A DNA stretch of 41,683 bases from Rhodothermus sp. Lineage in GTDB: Bacteria; Bacteroidota; Rhodothermia; Rhodothermales; Rhodothermaceae. The notes under the pieces are model-generated. The model ran no database searches and was not told the origin of the DNA. It was given only the letters and a program-made list of their open reading frames with translations. Shown piece after piece: positions 25,726 through 33,877 of the stretch (the first letter of the stretch is position 1; the number at the start of each line of letters is the position of its first letter). The DNA lies in NCBI GenBank assembly GCA_015487635.1, contig WFPM01000035.1, positions 1-41,683 on the forward strand. Direction: 5' to 3'. Position numbers and translations under genes: made by a program.

Positions 25726-25858
25726 GAGACGTCGCCTTCAGACGGGCGCATGCAGCAGCTCGGGCCACTGCATCACGCAACAAGGTACGAAATAAAAACG
25801 GAAATATGTGAAAACAATGAGAAGATCGGGAGGATGCGTCTGGTTTCGTAGAAGGAGA

Positions 25859-26989
25859 TCAGGCAGGGTACTGGGCAGGAGTCAGCGTTTCCATTCGTTT
25901 TTGTGCGTGGCGACGGCCGGCTTCGGTCAGGTGGACCACGCGGCCTTCAAGGCGCAGCCAGCCGCGTCGCTGGCCTTCTTCCAGGATGCGGGCAAATTTT
26001 TCGTCGGTCCAGTTCAGGTGAAGAGGCAATGTGGCGCGATGGCGTTCGGCCGTTGCCTCCGGCCGGTGCTCGTGGTGCAGCAGATGAAGCAAAAGCAGGT
26101 CCAGCGCAAAGTCGCGCTGTTGCCGACGATGACGACGCCAGCGGGCCAGCAGGCCGGTCTCCGGAGCCAGCAGCCAGACCAGGCAGAACAGCGTGCCCAC
26201 CATGGTGGCCATCGATCCGGCGATCGACACGTCCAGGAGGCGGGCTATGCCGTAGCCCGGCACGGCACTCAGCACGCCGAAAAGCAGGCTCCCTGCCAGG
26301 TAGGTCGGCATCCGACGGGCCAGCAGGAGGGTAGCGGCCGGCGGACCGATCATCAGCGCGATGACCAGAATGGCGCCCACTGCATGAAAGGCAGCCACCA
26401 CCGTTACGGCCACGACGCCCATCAGGAGGTAATGCAGCAGCACGGGGCGGAAACCCAGCACGGCCGCCGTGGCCGCATCGAACGTCGCCAGCACCAGTTC
26501 TTTGTAGAGCAGCCGGATCAGCAATGCGTTGATCAGCAGGAGGCCGGCCATGGTCCAGAGCGCGCGCGGGCCGAGGTCGATTCCGCGCCAGGTCAGCCGA
26601 TCGAACGGCACGAAGGCTAGCTCGCCCAGCAGCACGGCGTCGGTGTCCAGATGCACCTGGCCTGCAAAGCGGGCAATCAGCAGTACACCCACGCTGAACA
26701 GCGCCGGGAAGACCAGCCCGATGGCCGTGTCCTCACGAAGCCGACCAGTTTTTTCCAGCAGTTCGATCAGGTAGACCGTGAGCAACCCCGAAGCTCCGGC
26801 CATCACGAGCAGCAGCGGATGCTGCAGGTTTTCGGTAAGAAAGAACCCGAGCACGATCCCGGGCAGCACCGCGTGGCTGATGGCGTCGCTGACGAGGCTC
26901 AGGCGGCGCAGCACGAGAAAGGCGCCGGGCAGCGCACACGCGGCCGCCGTCAGCATGGCTACCAGCAGGATTTCGAGGGCTGGACTCAT
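25859..26989 (-). CDS. metal ABC transporter permease with C-terminal winged-helix-like tail
   Basis: A 376-residue ABC-3-family permease for divalent metal uptake (ZnuB/TroC type). Residues ~1-275 hold about eight or nine hydrophobic segments with typical motifs (LSLVSDAISHAVLPGIVLGF near the N-terminus, then AVGAILVIALMIGPPAAT). The last ~100 residues are soluble, start with a basic patch (RWRRHRRQQRDF), and carry a helix-turn-helix-like segment with a wing (WTDEKFARILEEGQRRGWLR, then VHLTEAGRRHAQKRM). This resembles the HTH of DtxR or PadR proteins. Similar fusions are known in TroC/TroD-type permeases, but their role is unclear. Its start overlaps the stop of the preceding permease by 4 bp. 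It is the last gene of the operon; 133 bp without recognisable signals separate it from the methyltransferase. Confidence 0.9.
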   Translation of the reverse strand: MSPALEILLVAMLTAAACALPGAFLVLRRLSLVSDAISHAVLPGIVLGFFLTENLQHPLLLVMAGASGLLTVYLIELLEKTGRLREDTAIGLVFPALFSVGVLLIARFAGQVHLDTDAVLLGELAFVPFDRLTWRGIDLGPRALWTMAGLLLINALLIRLLYKELVLATFDAATAAVLGFRPVLLHYLLMGVVAVTVVAAFHAVGAILVIALMIGPPAATLLLARRMPTYLAGSLLFGVLSAVPGYGIARLLDVSIAGSMATMVGTLFCLVWLLAPETGLLARWRRHRRQQRDFALDLLLLHLLHHEHRPEATAERHRATLPLHLNWTDEKFARILEEGQRRGWLRLEGRVVHLTEAGRRHAQKRMETLTPAQYPA

Positions 26990-28053
26990 GGCGTGTGGGG
27001 TGGACGTTCGGTAAGTTGCCAGCCCTGATCCGGCATGTACCGGACCTGCCCGCGTCGCTCCAGATCGCGCAGGATGGCTTCGACGGGGACGTCGGTGCCC
27101 AGTGCCGCCTGGATGGTGGCCGTGGGATGCGGATGCTCCGCGTCCGGATGGTGACGCGCCAACTCCTGAAGGACGGCCATCAAGGCCTGGCGGGCGGTCT
27201 CACGGGCCCGCCGTCGCCGAATGTATTGCCAGAGCAGGCCTCGTGCCGGGGCGACCAGCACCGACAGCAGGGCGAGCGCGGTCAGCAGCAGCACGATGAG
27301 GGGACCGGTGGGAAGTCGGGGCGCGAGGCTGCTAATCCAGGCGCCCAGCGCGCCGCTCAGCAGCCCGAACAATCCGGCCAGCAACAACACGCGACCGTAC
27401 CGACTGCTCCACTGACGGGCAGCCGCCGCTGGCGCCACGATCACGGCACTCATCAGCACGACGCCCACCGTCTGGAGTCCGATCACGATGGCCATTACGA
27501 GTAGTACGATCAGCAGCGTCTGCAGGCGGCGCACCGGAAGCCCCAGCGTCGCCGCATAGGCTTCGTCGAACAACACGAGCTGGATTTCCTTCCAGAAGGC
27601 CAGCACCAGCACGAAGGCCAGCAGGCCGGCTGCGGCCATAACGAGCAGATCTTCCCGGAGCAGCGTGGCTGCCTGTCCGAAGAGAAAGCGATCCAGCCCC
27701 GCCTGCGCCGCGCCGGCCATGTGCTGGGCGGCCGAAAGCAGCACCACGCCAAGGCCGAAAAAGACGGCCAGGGCCATCCCCAGGGCTGCGTCGAAGCGAA
27801 TGCGCGTCGTGCGCAGGATGGCCTGCACCCATAGCAGGGCCAGCGTGCCGCTGACGGCCGCGCCGAGCTGCAGGACCACCGGGGCCTTCGAGCCGCTGAG
27901 CAGAAAAGCCAGCACGATGCCCGGAAGCGCCGCGTGGGCGACGGCGTCTCCGATCAGTCCCTGGCGTCGGAGCACGGCCAGCGTGCCCAGCGCGCCGGAA
28001 ATCAGCCCGAGCAGGGCCGCTCCGGTCATCACAATACGTAGCGTGAAGTCCAT
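26986..28053 (-). CDS. metal ABC transporter permease with C-terminal helical tail
   Basis: A 355-residue ABC-3-family permease, the partner of the next permease in a heterodimeric channel. Hydrophobic segments fill residues ~5-270. LIGDAVAHAALPGIVLAFLL near residue 35 and VGVVLMSAVIVAPAAAARQW near 215 are family marks. The last ~80 residues are cytoplasmic and begin with RRRRARETARQ. They contain TIQAALGTDVPVEAILRDLE and RRGQVRYMPDQGWQLTE, consistent with a small winged helix. It sits 2 bp after the ATPase gene and overlaps the following permease by 4 bp, so it is translated in a tight series with them. Confidence 0.9.
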   Translation of the reverse strand: MDFTLRIVMTGAALLGLISGALGTLAVLRRQGLIGDAVAHAALPGIVLAFLLSGSKAPVVLQLGAAVSGTLALLWVQAILRTTRIRFDAALGMALAVFFGLGVVLLSAAQHMAGAAQAGLDRFLFGQAATLLREDLLVMAAAGLLAFVLVLAFWKEIQLVLFDEAYAATLGLPVRRLQTLLIVLLVMAIVIGLQTVGVVLMSAVIVAPAAAARQWSSRYGRVLLLAGLFGLLSGALGAWISSLAPRLPTGPLIVLLLTALALLSVLVAPARGLLWQYIRRRRARETARQALMAVLQELARHHPDAEHPHPTATIQAALGTDVPVEAILRDLERRGQVRYMPDQGWQLTERPPHTP

Positions 28054-28055
28054 GG

Positions 28056-28799
28056 CTATGCCGGGTTCACCGTGGGGGCCGGAACCACCATGCGGCCGCC
28101 GTAGGTGCGCCGCAGATTTTCAGGGGTGAAGGCTTCGGCCACCGGCCCGCAGGCGATGCACTGGACGTTCAGCAATACCACCCAGTCGAAGTATTCGGCC
28201 ACGGTGGACAGGTCGTGGTGCACCACCACAATGGTTTTGCCCTGCTGCTTGAGCCAGCGCAGCACGTCGAGCAGCGTGGCCTCGGTAGGGGCGTCCACCC
28301 CCTGAAACGGCTCGTCGAGCAGGTAAATCTCTGCTTCCTGAGCCAGCGCGCGGGCCAGCAACACGCGCTGTTGCTGGCCACCGGAGAGCTGTCCGATCGG
28401 TCGGTCCGACAGTTCGGCCATTCCGACGCGTTCGAGCGCTGCGCGCGCCCGTGCGCGTTCGGCCATGCCGGGACGACGCAGCCAGCCTACGCGCCCGTAG
28501 GTGCCCATCAGCGCCACGTCGAACACGGTCGCAGGAAAGTCCCAGTCCAGTTCAGCCCGCTGGGGCACATAGGCCACCAGGCGTTCTCGGGCGCGAAACG
28601 GCCGGCCCCGCACCCGGATGCGCCCGGCGGCCGGCCGCACAATCCCCAGCACGGCCTTGAGCAGCGTGCTTTTGCCGGCGCCGTTGGGTCCGACGATTGC
28701 CGTCATCTGGCCGGTTGGAATCGCCGCGTCCACGTCCCAGAGCACCGGCTGCTGCTGGTAGGCAACGGTCAGATCTTCGATTTCAATGGCCCACTTCAT
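28056..28799 (-). CDS. metal ABC transporter ATP-binding protein
   Basis: The ATPase of the metal importer, 247 residues. Walker A is GPNGAGKST near residue 38, the signature is LSGGQQQR, Walker B is [12 protein letters not shown], and the H-loop is [29 protein letters not shown] between them is typical of Mn/Zn/Fe importers (TroB/MntB/ZnuC). I took ATG 28799, which overlaps the binding-protein stop as ATGA. The frame runs open far upstream to 29828, but that part only mirrors the binding-protein gene. Substrate choice cannot be told from the ATPase. Confidence 0.94.
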   Translation of the reverse strand: MKWAIEIEDLTVAYQQQPVLWDVDAAIPTGQMTAIVGPNGAGKSTLLKAVLGIVRPAAGRIRVRGRPFRARERLVAYVPQRAELDWDFPATVFDVALMGTYGRVGWLRRPGMAERARARAALERVGMAELSDRPIGQLSGGQQQRVLLARALAQEAEIYLLDEPFQGVDAPTEATLLDVLRWLKQQGKTIVVVHHDLSTVAEYFDWVVLLNVQCIACGPVAEAFTPENLRRTYGGRMVVPAPTVNPA

Positions 28800-29743
28800 G
28801 GCGCTGCTGTTTCGAGGAGAGCTTCGACAATCGTGTCGATGTTGGTGCGGATCATGCCCGTATAGGTGCCGGCCGGCGAGTCCGGGTCGCCCAGCGCGTC
28901 GGAATAGAGTGGCCCCGCCAGCCGCACCGAAAAGCCACGCGCAGCCACGGCTTCCTGCAACGCCCGCAGGTAGCGTTCCGGCACGGAGCTTTCCACGAAG
29001 ATGGCCGGCACACGACGGGCTACAATGAATTCGGCCAGTTGCTGGACGTCGGCCGCACCGGCTTCGGAAGCCGTCGAGACGCCCAGCAGGCCGTGCACTT
29101 CCCAGCCGTAGGCATCGCCGAAGTAGCGGAAGGCGTCGTGCGAGGTGATCAGCACACGCCGCTCCGGTGGCAGCAGGGCAGAGCGACGGCGCACGTAGGC
29201 GTCGATGCTGTCCAGCTCGGCCAGATAGGCGGTAAGCCGGCCCCGGAAGAACGTGGCCCGCGCCGTGTCCATGCGGGTCATCGTTTCGGCCACGCAGCGG
29301 GCCGCAAATTGCCAGAGATGCACGTCCATCCACACGTGCGGGTCGTAGACCCCTCCGTAGCCGGAGGCGCGCAGCCGCAGGCTGTCGGGTACGCACTCGG
29401 CCACGGCCAGCGTTTGCCGTCCCAGTGCACGCATGCGCTCGAAGACCTCGGTCATCTTGCCTTCCAGGTGCAGGCCGTTGTAGAGCACAAGGTCGGCCTG
29501 CTGCATGCGGGCCACGTCGCCCTCGCTGGCGCGATAAAGGTGGGGGTCGATGCCCGGTCCCATAAGCGCGGTTACTTCCACCGCCTCGCCGCCAAGTTGG
29601 CGGGCCAGATCGGCCACAATCGTGGTGGTGGCTACGATGCGCAGCCGCCCGTCGGTTCGGGACGGGGTGGCCTGGCATCCTACCAGCACCAATAGAACGA
29701 CGGCGGCACAGCCGCTCAGGAGGAAACTTCTTCGACAGCCCAT
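28796..29743 (-). CDS. metal ABC transporter substrate-binding lipoprotein (TroA/ZnuA family)
   Basis: A 315-residue binding protein with a lipobox (VLLVLVGC, Cys at about residue 23) after a hydrophobic signal. Metal ligands in order: His in [12 protein letters not shown], His in [10 protein letters not shown], His in [11 protein letters not shown] and Asp in [12 protein letters not shown]. The H-H-H-D set is TroA/zinc-like, whereas Mn-specific PsaA/MntC proteins usually have Glu at the third place. There is no His-rich loop of the ZnuA type. So the metal could be Zn, Mn or Fe; the adjacent MntR-type regulator favours Mn. The start at ATG 29743 overlaps the regulator's 3' end by 28 bp, and the end overlaps the ATPase start by 4 bp. 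Confidence 0.92.
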   Translation of the reverse strand: MGCRRSFLLSGCAAVVLLVLVGCQATPSRTDGRLRIVATTTIVADLARQLGGEAVEVTALMGPGIDPHLYRASEGDVARMQQADLVLYNGLHLEGKMTEVFERMRALGRQTLAVAECVPDSLRLRASGYGGVYDPHVWMDVHLWQFAARCVAETMTRMDTARATFFRGRLTAYLAELDSIDAYVRRRSALLPPERRVLITSHDAFRYFGDAYGWEVHGLLGVSTASEAGAADVQQLAEFIVARRVPAIFVESSVPERYLRALQEAVAARGFSVRLAGPLYSDALGDPDSPAGTYTGMIRTNIDTIVEALLETAAP

Positions 29744-30372
29744 ATGGCGTCGGCAAGTTCTCGGGGAAGGAGAAAGCGTTCCTCGCCCACAGCGAGGCGG
29801 ACGCCCGAAGCGGTGTGTTCGAGCACATGTACGCGCGTGCCCGGGCGCAATGACAAGCGCGCCAGCAGATTCAGTGTATCGGGGTCCTGAGCCCGGACGC
29901 GAACGATCCGGGCAACGGCGCCCACCGGCAGCAGCGGCATAGGACGGCCCGGCTCGATGGCCGGAAACGTCAGCTCCGGCGTGGGGATCGGGTCGCCATG
30001 CGGGTCCCGCTCGGGATGCCCCAACCATTCCGCCATGCGGGCTTCGAGACGCTCGCTGATCACGTGCTCCAGCCGTTCGGCTTCGTCGTGCACCTCGTGC
30101 CAGTCGAAACCCAGCGCTTCGGCCAGGAAGGTTTCGATCAGCCGATGGTGCCGCAGCAGCTCGAGGGCGATTTTGCGGCCAGCTTCGGTCAACCGTGCAC
30201 CCTGATAGGGCCGATAGTCCACCAGCCCCATCGCCGCCAGCTTCTGCAACATGCCCGTCACCGAAGCCGGGCGCACACCCAATCGTTCGGCCAGCGCCGT
30301 CGTCGAGACCGGCTCGCCCTCGCCCAGCAGAAAAATCTGCTTCAGATAGTCTTCCTGTGCTTCGGACAGCAT
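29716..30372 (-). CDS. mntR: DtxR/MntR-family metal-dependent regulator
   Basis: A 218-residue repressor. Residues 1-65 form the winged helix ([13 protein letters not shown], then [20 protein letters not shown]). Residues ~70-130 form the dimer/metal domain ([14 protein letters not shown], then [14 protein letters not shown]). [12 protein letters not shown] is the usual DtxR link, and residues ~150-215 form an SH3-like FeoA domain. D8, the helical His, Glu and the E-x2-E-H triad are kept. Position 11 is Lys, not the MntR Glu, and the DtxR Cys102 place is Glu, so the metal site is a mix that leans toward Mn. It is the first gene of the transporter operon. A matching operator lies in its promoter, so it probably represses itself and the importer when metal is plentiful. 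Confidence 0.92.
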   Translation of the reverse strand: MLSEAQEDYLKQIFLLGEGEPVSTTALAERLGVRPASVTGMLQKLAAMGLVDYRPYQGARLTEAGRKIALELLRHHRLIETFLAEALGFDWHEVHDEAERLEHVISERLEARMAEWLGHPERDPHGDPIPTPELTFPAIEPGRPMPLLPVGAVARIVRVRAQDPDTLNLLARLSLRPGTRVHVLEHTASGVRLAVGEERFLLPRELADAIWAVEEVSS

Positions 30373-30403
30373 TTTTTAGGTGATGAATTATTTTGATCGA
30401 ATC

Positions 30404-30434
30404 ACAATTTAGCTTATCCTAAAAACAAAAGCAA
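30404..30434 (-). promoter_or_regulatory. candidate promoter of the mntR-metal transporter operon
   Basis: On the minus strand TTG (30434-30432) is followed after exactly 20 bp by TAAATTGT (30411-30404), two mismatches from the Bacteroidota -7 box TAnnTTTG. The -7 box is about 31 bp before the mntR ATG. The spacing is ideal for a sigma-70-type promoter of this phylum. Confidence 0.5.
30408..30423. promoter_or_regulatory. DtxR/MntR-type operator
   Basis: TTTAGCTTATCCTAAA is symmetric in its outer arms (TTTAG/CTAAA) and centre (TA), like the TTTAGG-N4-CCTAAA type of DtxR/MntR/SirR operators. It overlaps the -7 box and the spacer of the mntR promoter, where bound repressor would block polymerase. 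Confidence 0.6.
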
Positions 30435-30435
30435 G

Positions 30436-30467
30436 CCAAAAAAGAACGCCTCCCGCGTGGGAGGCGT
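30436..30467 (-). terminator. rho-independent terminator facing left
   Basis: ACGCCTCCC (30446-30454) and GGGAGGCGT (30459-30467) form a perfect 9-bp stem with a 4-base loop. On the minus strand the stem is followed by TTCTTTTTT; on the plus strand no T-run follows. It therefore stops transcripts coming from the right, i.e. from the SerA-like gene or from an RNA within 30468-30803. Confidence 0.88.
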
Positions 30468-30803
30468 CTGCTGCATCGCTACCCGGAAGCCTTGTTTTCT
30501 CTTGTATCTCGATGGACAGAAATCAAGCATGAGCGTCGGTGGCCCCCTGATGCCCTCACAGGCCTTTCAGGCCCGCCCCTTCTGCCAAAGGGATCGTTTG
30601 CAGGAAAAGGAGGCAGGGGGAAGGTGCTTCTGGGCGTTTAAGGTACCGTTGCGTGAGCCTGTCGCGGCCACAGTGGTGCCCTTCGCTTTGTGTCTTACTG
30701 CGAATACGCGTTTGTCGTGCGTCACGGAGACATACGCCAGACGCAATGGCGCCGTATCGAAACGGCACGTTGCTGCATGCGGGGCTAAGACCCGAGCGAC
30801 GGT
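30468..30803. other. 336-bp stretch without a recognised gene
   Basis: It lies between the SerA-like stop and the leftward terminator. Short frames exist on both strands (for example 30556-30768 minus, 70 codons), but none has a ribosome site or family character. Possible local stems are seen (AGGCCTTTCAGGCC near 30560). I looked for the conserved cores of RNase P RNA, tmRNA and SRP RNA and did not find them. It may be a long 3' untranslated region or hold an unknown small RNA. Confidence 0.5.
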
Positions 30804-32156
30804 CTACTCGTCGTTGCCGTTGGCGGGCACGTAGAACTGGCGGATGGCCCGGATGGCCGTCGGATCGCCCGAAATGCGCCGTGCCGTCTCGACAATATGC
30901 AGCAGTTGTTCCTGAGAGAGCGGTTTGTCGATAGCGCTTACCTCGTAGGCGAACCCGTAGCGGCTGAAGTCCCGGTGACTCGACTGCAGGTTGCTGGCGC
31001 CGGCCTCGTAGATGGCATCGCTGATGGCCTTCTTCGTACCACGGGCGTCGCTGTGCGCGACGCTGAGCACCCAGTAGGGCGGCTCGGCCTCGACGCCGAT
31101 CACCTGGCCCGGGCTGAATACCGTGTCGCGTACGGTACCGTATCGGTTGAACAGGTGGGCGGTGCCGGCCACGTAGGCGGCGATACGGGGTTGTGCCTCT
31201 TCGGTAGCCGCGCCGATGTGCGGGGTGCAGACGATCTCCGGAATGCCGGCATACGGATTGTGCCAGGGCTCGTCTTTGCTAGCCGGTTCTTCAGGATAGA
31301 CGTCCACGGCGGCCGCCTGCACGTGCCCTTCGCGCACGGCCCGAATCAGATCCTCCGGCTCGTGGATGAAGCCGCGGGCCGCATTGATGAAAATACGTGG
31401 GCTGTGGGGACCACGGTCCGCGCCGAGCTGGGCAAAGTGCTCGTAGGTGATCAGGTTGCAGTTCGAGCGGCCCCGGTGGTCTTCGGCCGAGACGTGCACT
31501 GTCACGAAGTCGGCCACGCGGAACGCCTCGGTCAGCGTCCGGCACGCCTTCCAGCCCAGCGTCACGCCCACCTCGCGGGCCACTTCGCGATTGTCATAGA
31601 AGTAAACCTCCATGCCGAACTTCTCGGCCATCTGGGCCACCTGCTTGCCGATATTGCCCAGGCCAATGATGGCGATCGTCTTGCCCAGCAGTTCGTAGCG
31701 TTTGCGGTTGTCTTTGGTCCAGATGTGCCGGTGGGCGGCCTCGTTGGCCTGGAAGACCCGGCGCGCCAGGCAAATCATCTCGCCGAAGACCAGCTCGACC
31801 ACCGAACGTGCGTTGCTGATGGGGTCGTTCATCACCATGACCCCTTCCCGCGCACAGGCCTCTTTGTCTACCGAGTCGTCGCCGATGCAGCAGAGGATTA
31901 CGGCGGCCAGATTCTCCGAGGCCCGGAGTATGCGCTCGTCTACGATGAAGCGACTCCGTTTGAAGAGCAGGTCATGCTGGCCTTCTTTCAACCGTGCGAT
32001 CACCGCCTCGGGGTTCTGCGCCACCGCGTCGGGCAGTCGCTCCGGCTCGATCCCCTGCGCGCGCAGGTAGTCGTCCAGACTCGGATCCGGATGCTCCAGA
32101 ATGAGCGCTTTTTCAAACTGCTCGTTCAGAAAACGGACGCCGTCGATTTTAGGCAT
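30804..32156 (-). CDS. serA: D-3-phosphoglycerate dehydrogenase-like 2-hydroxyacid dehydrogenase
   Basis: A 450-residue NAD-dependent dehydrogenase, most like SerA, which oxidises 3-phosphoglycerate in serine synthesis. The Rossmann motif is IIGLGNIGKQVAQMAEKFGM with the NAD-selecting acid in VYFYDN. Catalytic residues are the Arg in FINAARGFI, the Glu in DVYPEEP and the His in CTPHIGAATEEAQ. The usual HIGGSTxEAQ is altered to HIGAATEEAQ. The last ~75 residues form an ACT-like domain (PYWVLSVAHSDARGTKKAI...), the place of serine feedback in SerA. It is slightly longer than E. coli SerA (410). It stands alone, divergent from the TetR gene, with about 100 bp before that gene's promoter. Some annotations might call it only a D-isomer-specific 2-hydroxyacid dehydrogenase. 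Confidence 0.85.
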   Translation of the reverse strand: MPKIDGVRFLNEQFEKALILEHPDPSLDDYLRAQGIEPERLPDAVAQNPEAVIARLKEGQHDLLFKRSRFIVDERILRASENLAAVILCCIGDDSVDKEACAREGVMVMNDPISNARSVVELVFGEMICLARRVFQANEAAHRHIWTKDNRKRYELLGKTIAIIGLGNIGKQVAQMAEKFGMEVYFYDNREVAREVGVTLGWKACRTLTEAFRVADFVTVHVSAEDHRGRSNCNLITYEHFAQLGADRGPHSPRIFINAARGFIHEPEDLIRAVREGHVQAAAVDVYPEEPASKDEPWHNPYAGIPEIVCTPHIGAATEEAQPRIAAYVAGTAHLFNRYGTVRDTVFSPGQVIGVEAEPPYWVLSVAHSDARGTKKAISDAIYEAGASNLQSSHRDFSRYGFAYEVSAIDKPLSQEQLLHIVETARRISGDPTAIRAIRQFYVPANGNDE

Positions 32157-32257
32157 GGAACCGTGATCCGGAATTGTATCTGGTTCTTCAACGCAGGGAA
32201 TGTAGTAAGGGTGCGCGATGATGCATAGCGGCCGACGAACAGGAAGCGCTTCTTTTC

Positions 32258-32288
32258 TTGATTTATCATCTGATTCGGTTTATTTTTG
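32258..32288 (+). promoter_or_regulatory. promoter of the TetR/beta-oxidation operon
   Basis: TTG (32258-32260), a 20-bp spacer and TATTTTTG (32281-32288) match the Bacteroidota -33/-7 promoter pattern exactly. The predicted start site (about 32294-32297) falls inside the palindrome at 32290-32303. This also shows that an open frame beginning at 32258 cannot be translated from this transcript. Confidence 0.65.
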
Positions 32289-32289
32289 A

Positions 32290-32303
32290 TGAACGATCGT
32301 TCA
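32290..32303. promoter_or_regulatory. TetR-type operator
   Basis: TGAACGATCGTTCA is a perfect 14-bp palindrome directly after the -7 box and over the likely start site, 20 bp before the chosen TetR start codon. Its form, TGAA..TTCA, resembles operators of TetR-type FadR regulators of fatty-acid degradation in Thermus and Bacillus. Confidence 0.7.
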
Positions 32304-32323
32304 ATCTTTCATGCAGTACCACC

Positions 32324-32947
32324 TTGCGTCGTCACGATCTGCAGGAAGCCATCCTGGAAGCCGCCCAGTACCTGCTGATCCGTGAAGGGTACGGCAGCCT
32401 GACGATGCGTCGCATTGCGCAGCGGGCCGGTTGCAGCGTGGGAAGTCTTTATCTCTATTTTGACAGTAAAGAAGGACTGCTCTTTGCACTGATGGATCGG
32501 GCGCAGGAGCGGCTGGCCGAGCGCTTTTTCGATCCGCAGATCCAGACGATCGACGCCCCTCGTGAGCGGTTGCAGGCACTGGCGCGAGCCTACGTGGATT
32601 TCGGGCTGACCTATCCCGAATCCTACGAGATTCTGTTCATACTGCACCCGCGCGAGCTGGCCTCATACCCCGAGGAGCGGATGCAGCGGGCTTACCGGCT
32701 GCTGGATCCCATCGTGGAGGCGATCGAAGACTACGTGCGCCGACACGACCTGGAAATGCCCGACATCCGCGTGGCAGCCGTGTCGTTCTGGAGCGCCCTC
32801 CACGGAATCGTCAGCCTGCTGCTGGCCGGACGCCTGGCCCGGCTCCGGCTCGAGGTGGATCACGAGGCGCTGATCGAACACGCCATCCGCCAGGCTATTG
32901 GCGGACTCTGTCGGCTGATGCGGCGCAAGGACAACCGGAAGACCTAA
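32324..32947 (+). CDS. TetR-family regulator, FadR-like
   Basis: A 207-residue TetR-family repressor. The N-terminal HTH is clear: LQEAILEAAQYLLIREGYGS, LTMRRIAQRAGCSVGSLYLY and FDSKEGLLFALM. The C-terminal ligand domain (AFRAYVDFGLTYPESYEILF-like, then VSFWSALHGIVSLLLAGRL) is of the TetR_C type common in fatty-acid regulators. I chose TTG 32324 because the frame's earlier start (32258) lies upstream of the probable transcription start; no good ribosome site is present, so this is uncertain. Downstream genes are thiolase, FadB-type enzyme and thioesterase, so acyl-CoA is the likely inducer. It probably controls itself and the whole operon through the 14-bp palindrome. The MBL gene starts directly after its stop. 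Confidence 0.88.
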   Translation: MRRHDLQEAILEAAQYLLIREGYGSLTMRRIAQRAGCSVGSLYLYFDSKEGLLFALMDRAQERLAERFFDPQIQTIDAPRERLQALARAYVDFGLTYPESYEILFILHPRELASYPEERMQRAYRLLDPIVEAIEDYVRRHDLEMPDIRVAAVSFWSALHGIVSLLLAGRLARLRLEVDHEALIEHAIRQAIGGLCRLMRRKDNRKT

Positions 32948-33868
32948 ATGATGGGGGACCAGGAGCTGCACTATCTGGATCTGAACTACTTGGGCACAGA
33001 CCGGCTCATCGCCTGTGCCGTGCTGGAGGCGCCCGAAGGGTTGCTGCTGGTGGATCCGGGCCCGACTTCGACGCTGGACAACCTGAAGGCCGGGCTCCGG
33101 GAAGCGGGCGCTTCGCTGGCCGACGTGCGGACGCTGCTGCTCACACACATTCACCTGGACCATGCCGGCGCGGCCGGAAGCATCGCAGCCGAGGCACCGC
33201 ACGTGCAGGTGTACGTCCACCGCATCGGGGCACCCCATCTGGTGGATCCGAGCCGCCTGCTGGCCAGCGCCCGTCGCCTCTACGGCGAGCTGATGGAGCC
33301 ACTCTGGGGGGCCGTGCTGCCGGTGCCCGAACGCCAGATCGTGGCGCTGGAAGGGGACGAGACAATCCGTCCGGGCGGCCGCGTGCTGGAAGTGGCCTAC
33401 ACGCCGGGTCACGCCGTGCACCACGTCAGCTTCTTCGACCCGGACACCGGCATGGCGTTCGTGGGCGATACGGCTGGCATGCAGATCACCGGCACGCGTT
33501 GCGTGCTGCCCGTGGCGCCGCCCCCCGATATTCAGGTGGAAGCCTGGCACGAAAGCCTCGAGCGCATAGCCCGCTGGCAACCCCGAAGACTCTTTGTCAC
33601 GCACTTCGGGCCTTCGGACGACCCCGAAGCGCACCTGGCGCAGATGGCCCGCCGGCTCGACGCCATGGCCGGCACCGTACGGCATTCGCTCGACACCGAA
33701 GGCGACGATGTGCAGCGGGCCGAGGCGTTTCATGATCAGGTCATGGCCGAACTCCGGGAATGCCTGCAGGACGAGGCGCTGGCGTCTCGCTACGAACAGT
33801 TCGGCCAGCCGCGAGCTAGCTGGTTTGGCCTGGCCCGCTACTGGCGCCGCAAGCTGGTGCAGGGTTGA
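32948..33868 (+). CDS. MBL-fold metallo-hydrolase
   Basis: A 306-residue metallo-beta-lactamase-fold hydrolase. The zinc motif H-x-H-x-D-H is at residues 67-72 (TLLLTHIHLDHAG). Further ligands are the His in YTPGHAVHHVSFF, the Asp in AFVGDTAGM and the His in LFVTHFGPSDD, so both metal sites seem complete. The C-terminal ~70 residues are helical and family-specific. The substrate is unknown; in an operon of acyl-CoA enzymes a thioester or lactone hydrolase is plausible. The start is directly at the TetR stop (TAAATG), with an alternative second ATG at 32951. Confidence 0.87.
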   Translation: MMGDQELHYLDLNYLGTDRLIACAVLEAPEGLLLVDPGPTSTLDNLKAGLREAGASLADVRTLLLTHIHLDHAGAAGSIAAEAPHVQVYVHRIGAPHLVDPSRLLASARRLYGELMEPLWGAVLPVPERQIVALEGDETIRPGGRVLEVAYTPGHAVHHVSFFDPDTGMAFVGDTAGMQITGTRCVLPVAPPPDIQVEAWHESLERIARWQPRRLFVTHFGPSDDPEAHLAQMARRLDAMAGTVRHSLDTEGDDVQRAEAFHDQVMAELRECLQDEALASRYEQFGQPRASWFGLARYWRRKLVQG

Positions 33869-33877
33869 GTAGAAAAA

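Noticed and set aside
28800-29828. N-terminal extension of the metal ABC ATPase frame
   Set aside because: It is an alternative reading of the binding-protein gene; the ATPase domain begins at 28799 with an ATGA overlap.
30468-30803. RNase P RNA, tmRNA or SRP RNA gene
   Set aside because: The conserved core sequences of these RNAs could not be found on either strand.
30897-32228. 443-codon plus-strand open frame
   Set aside because: It mirrors the SerA-like gene.
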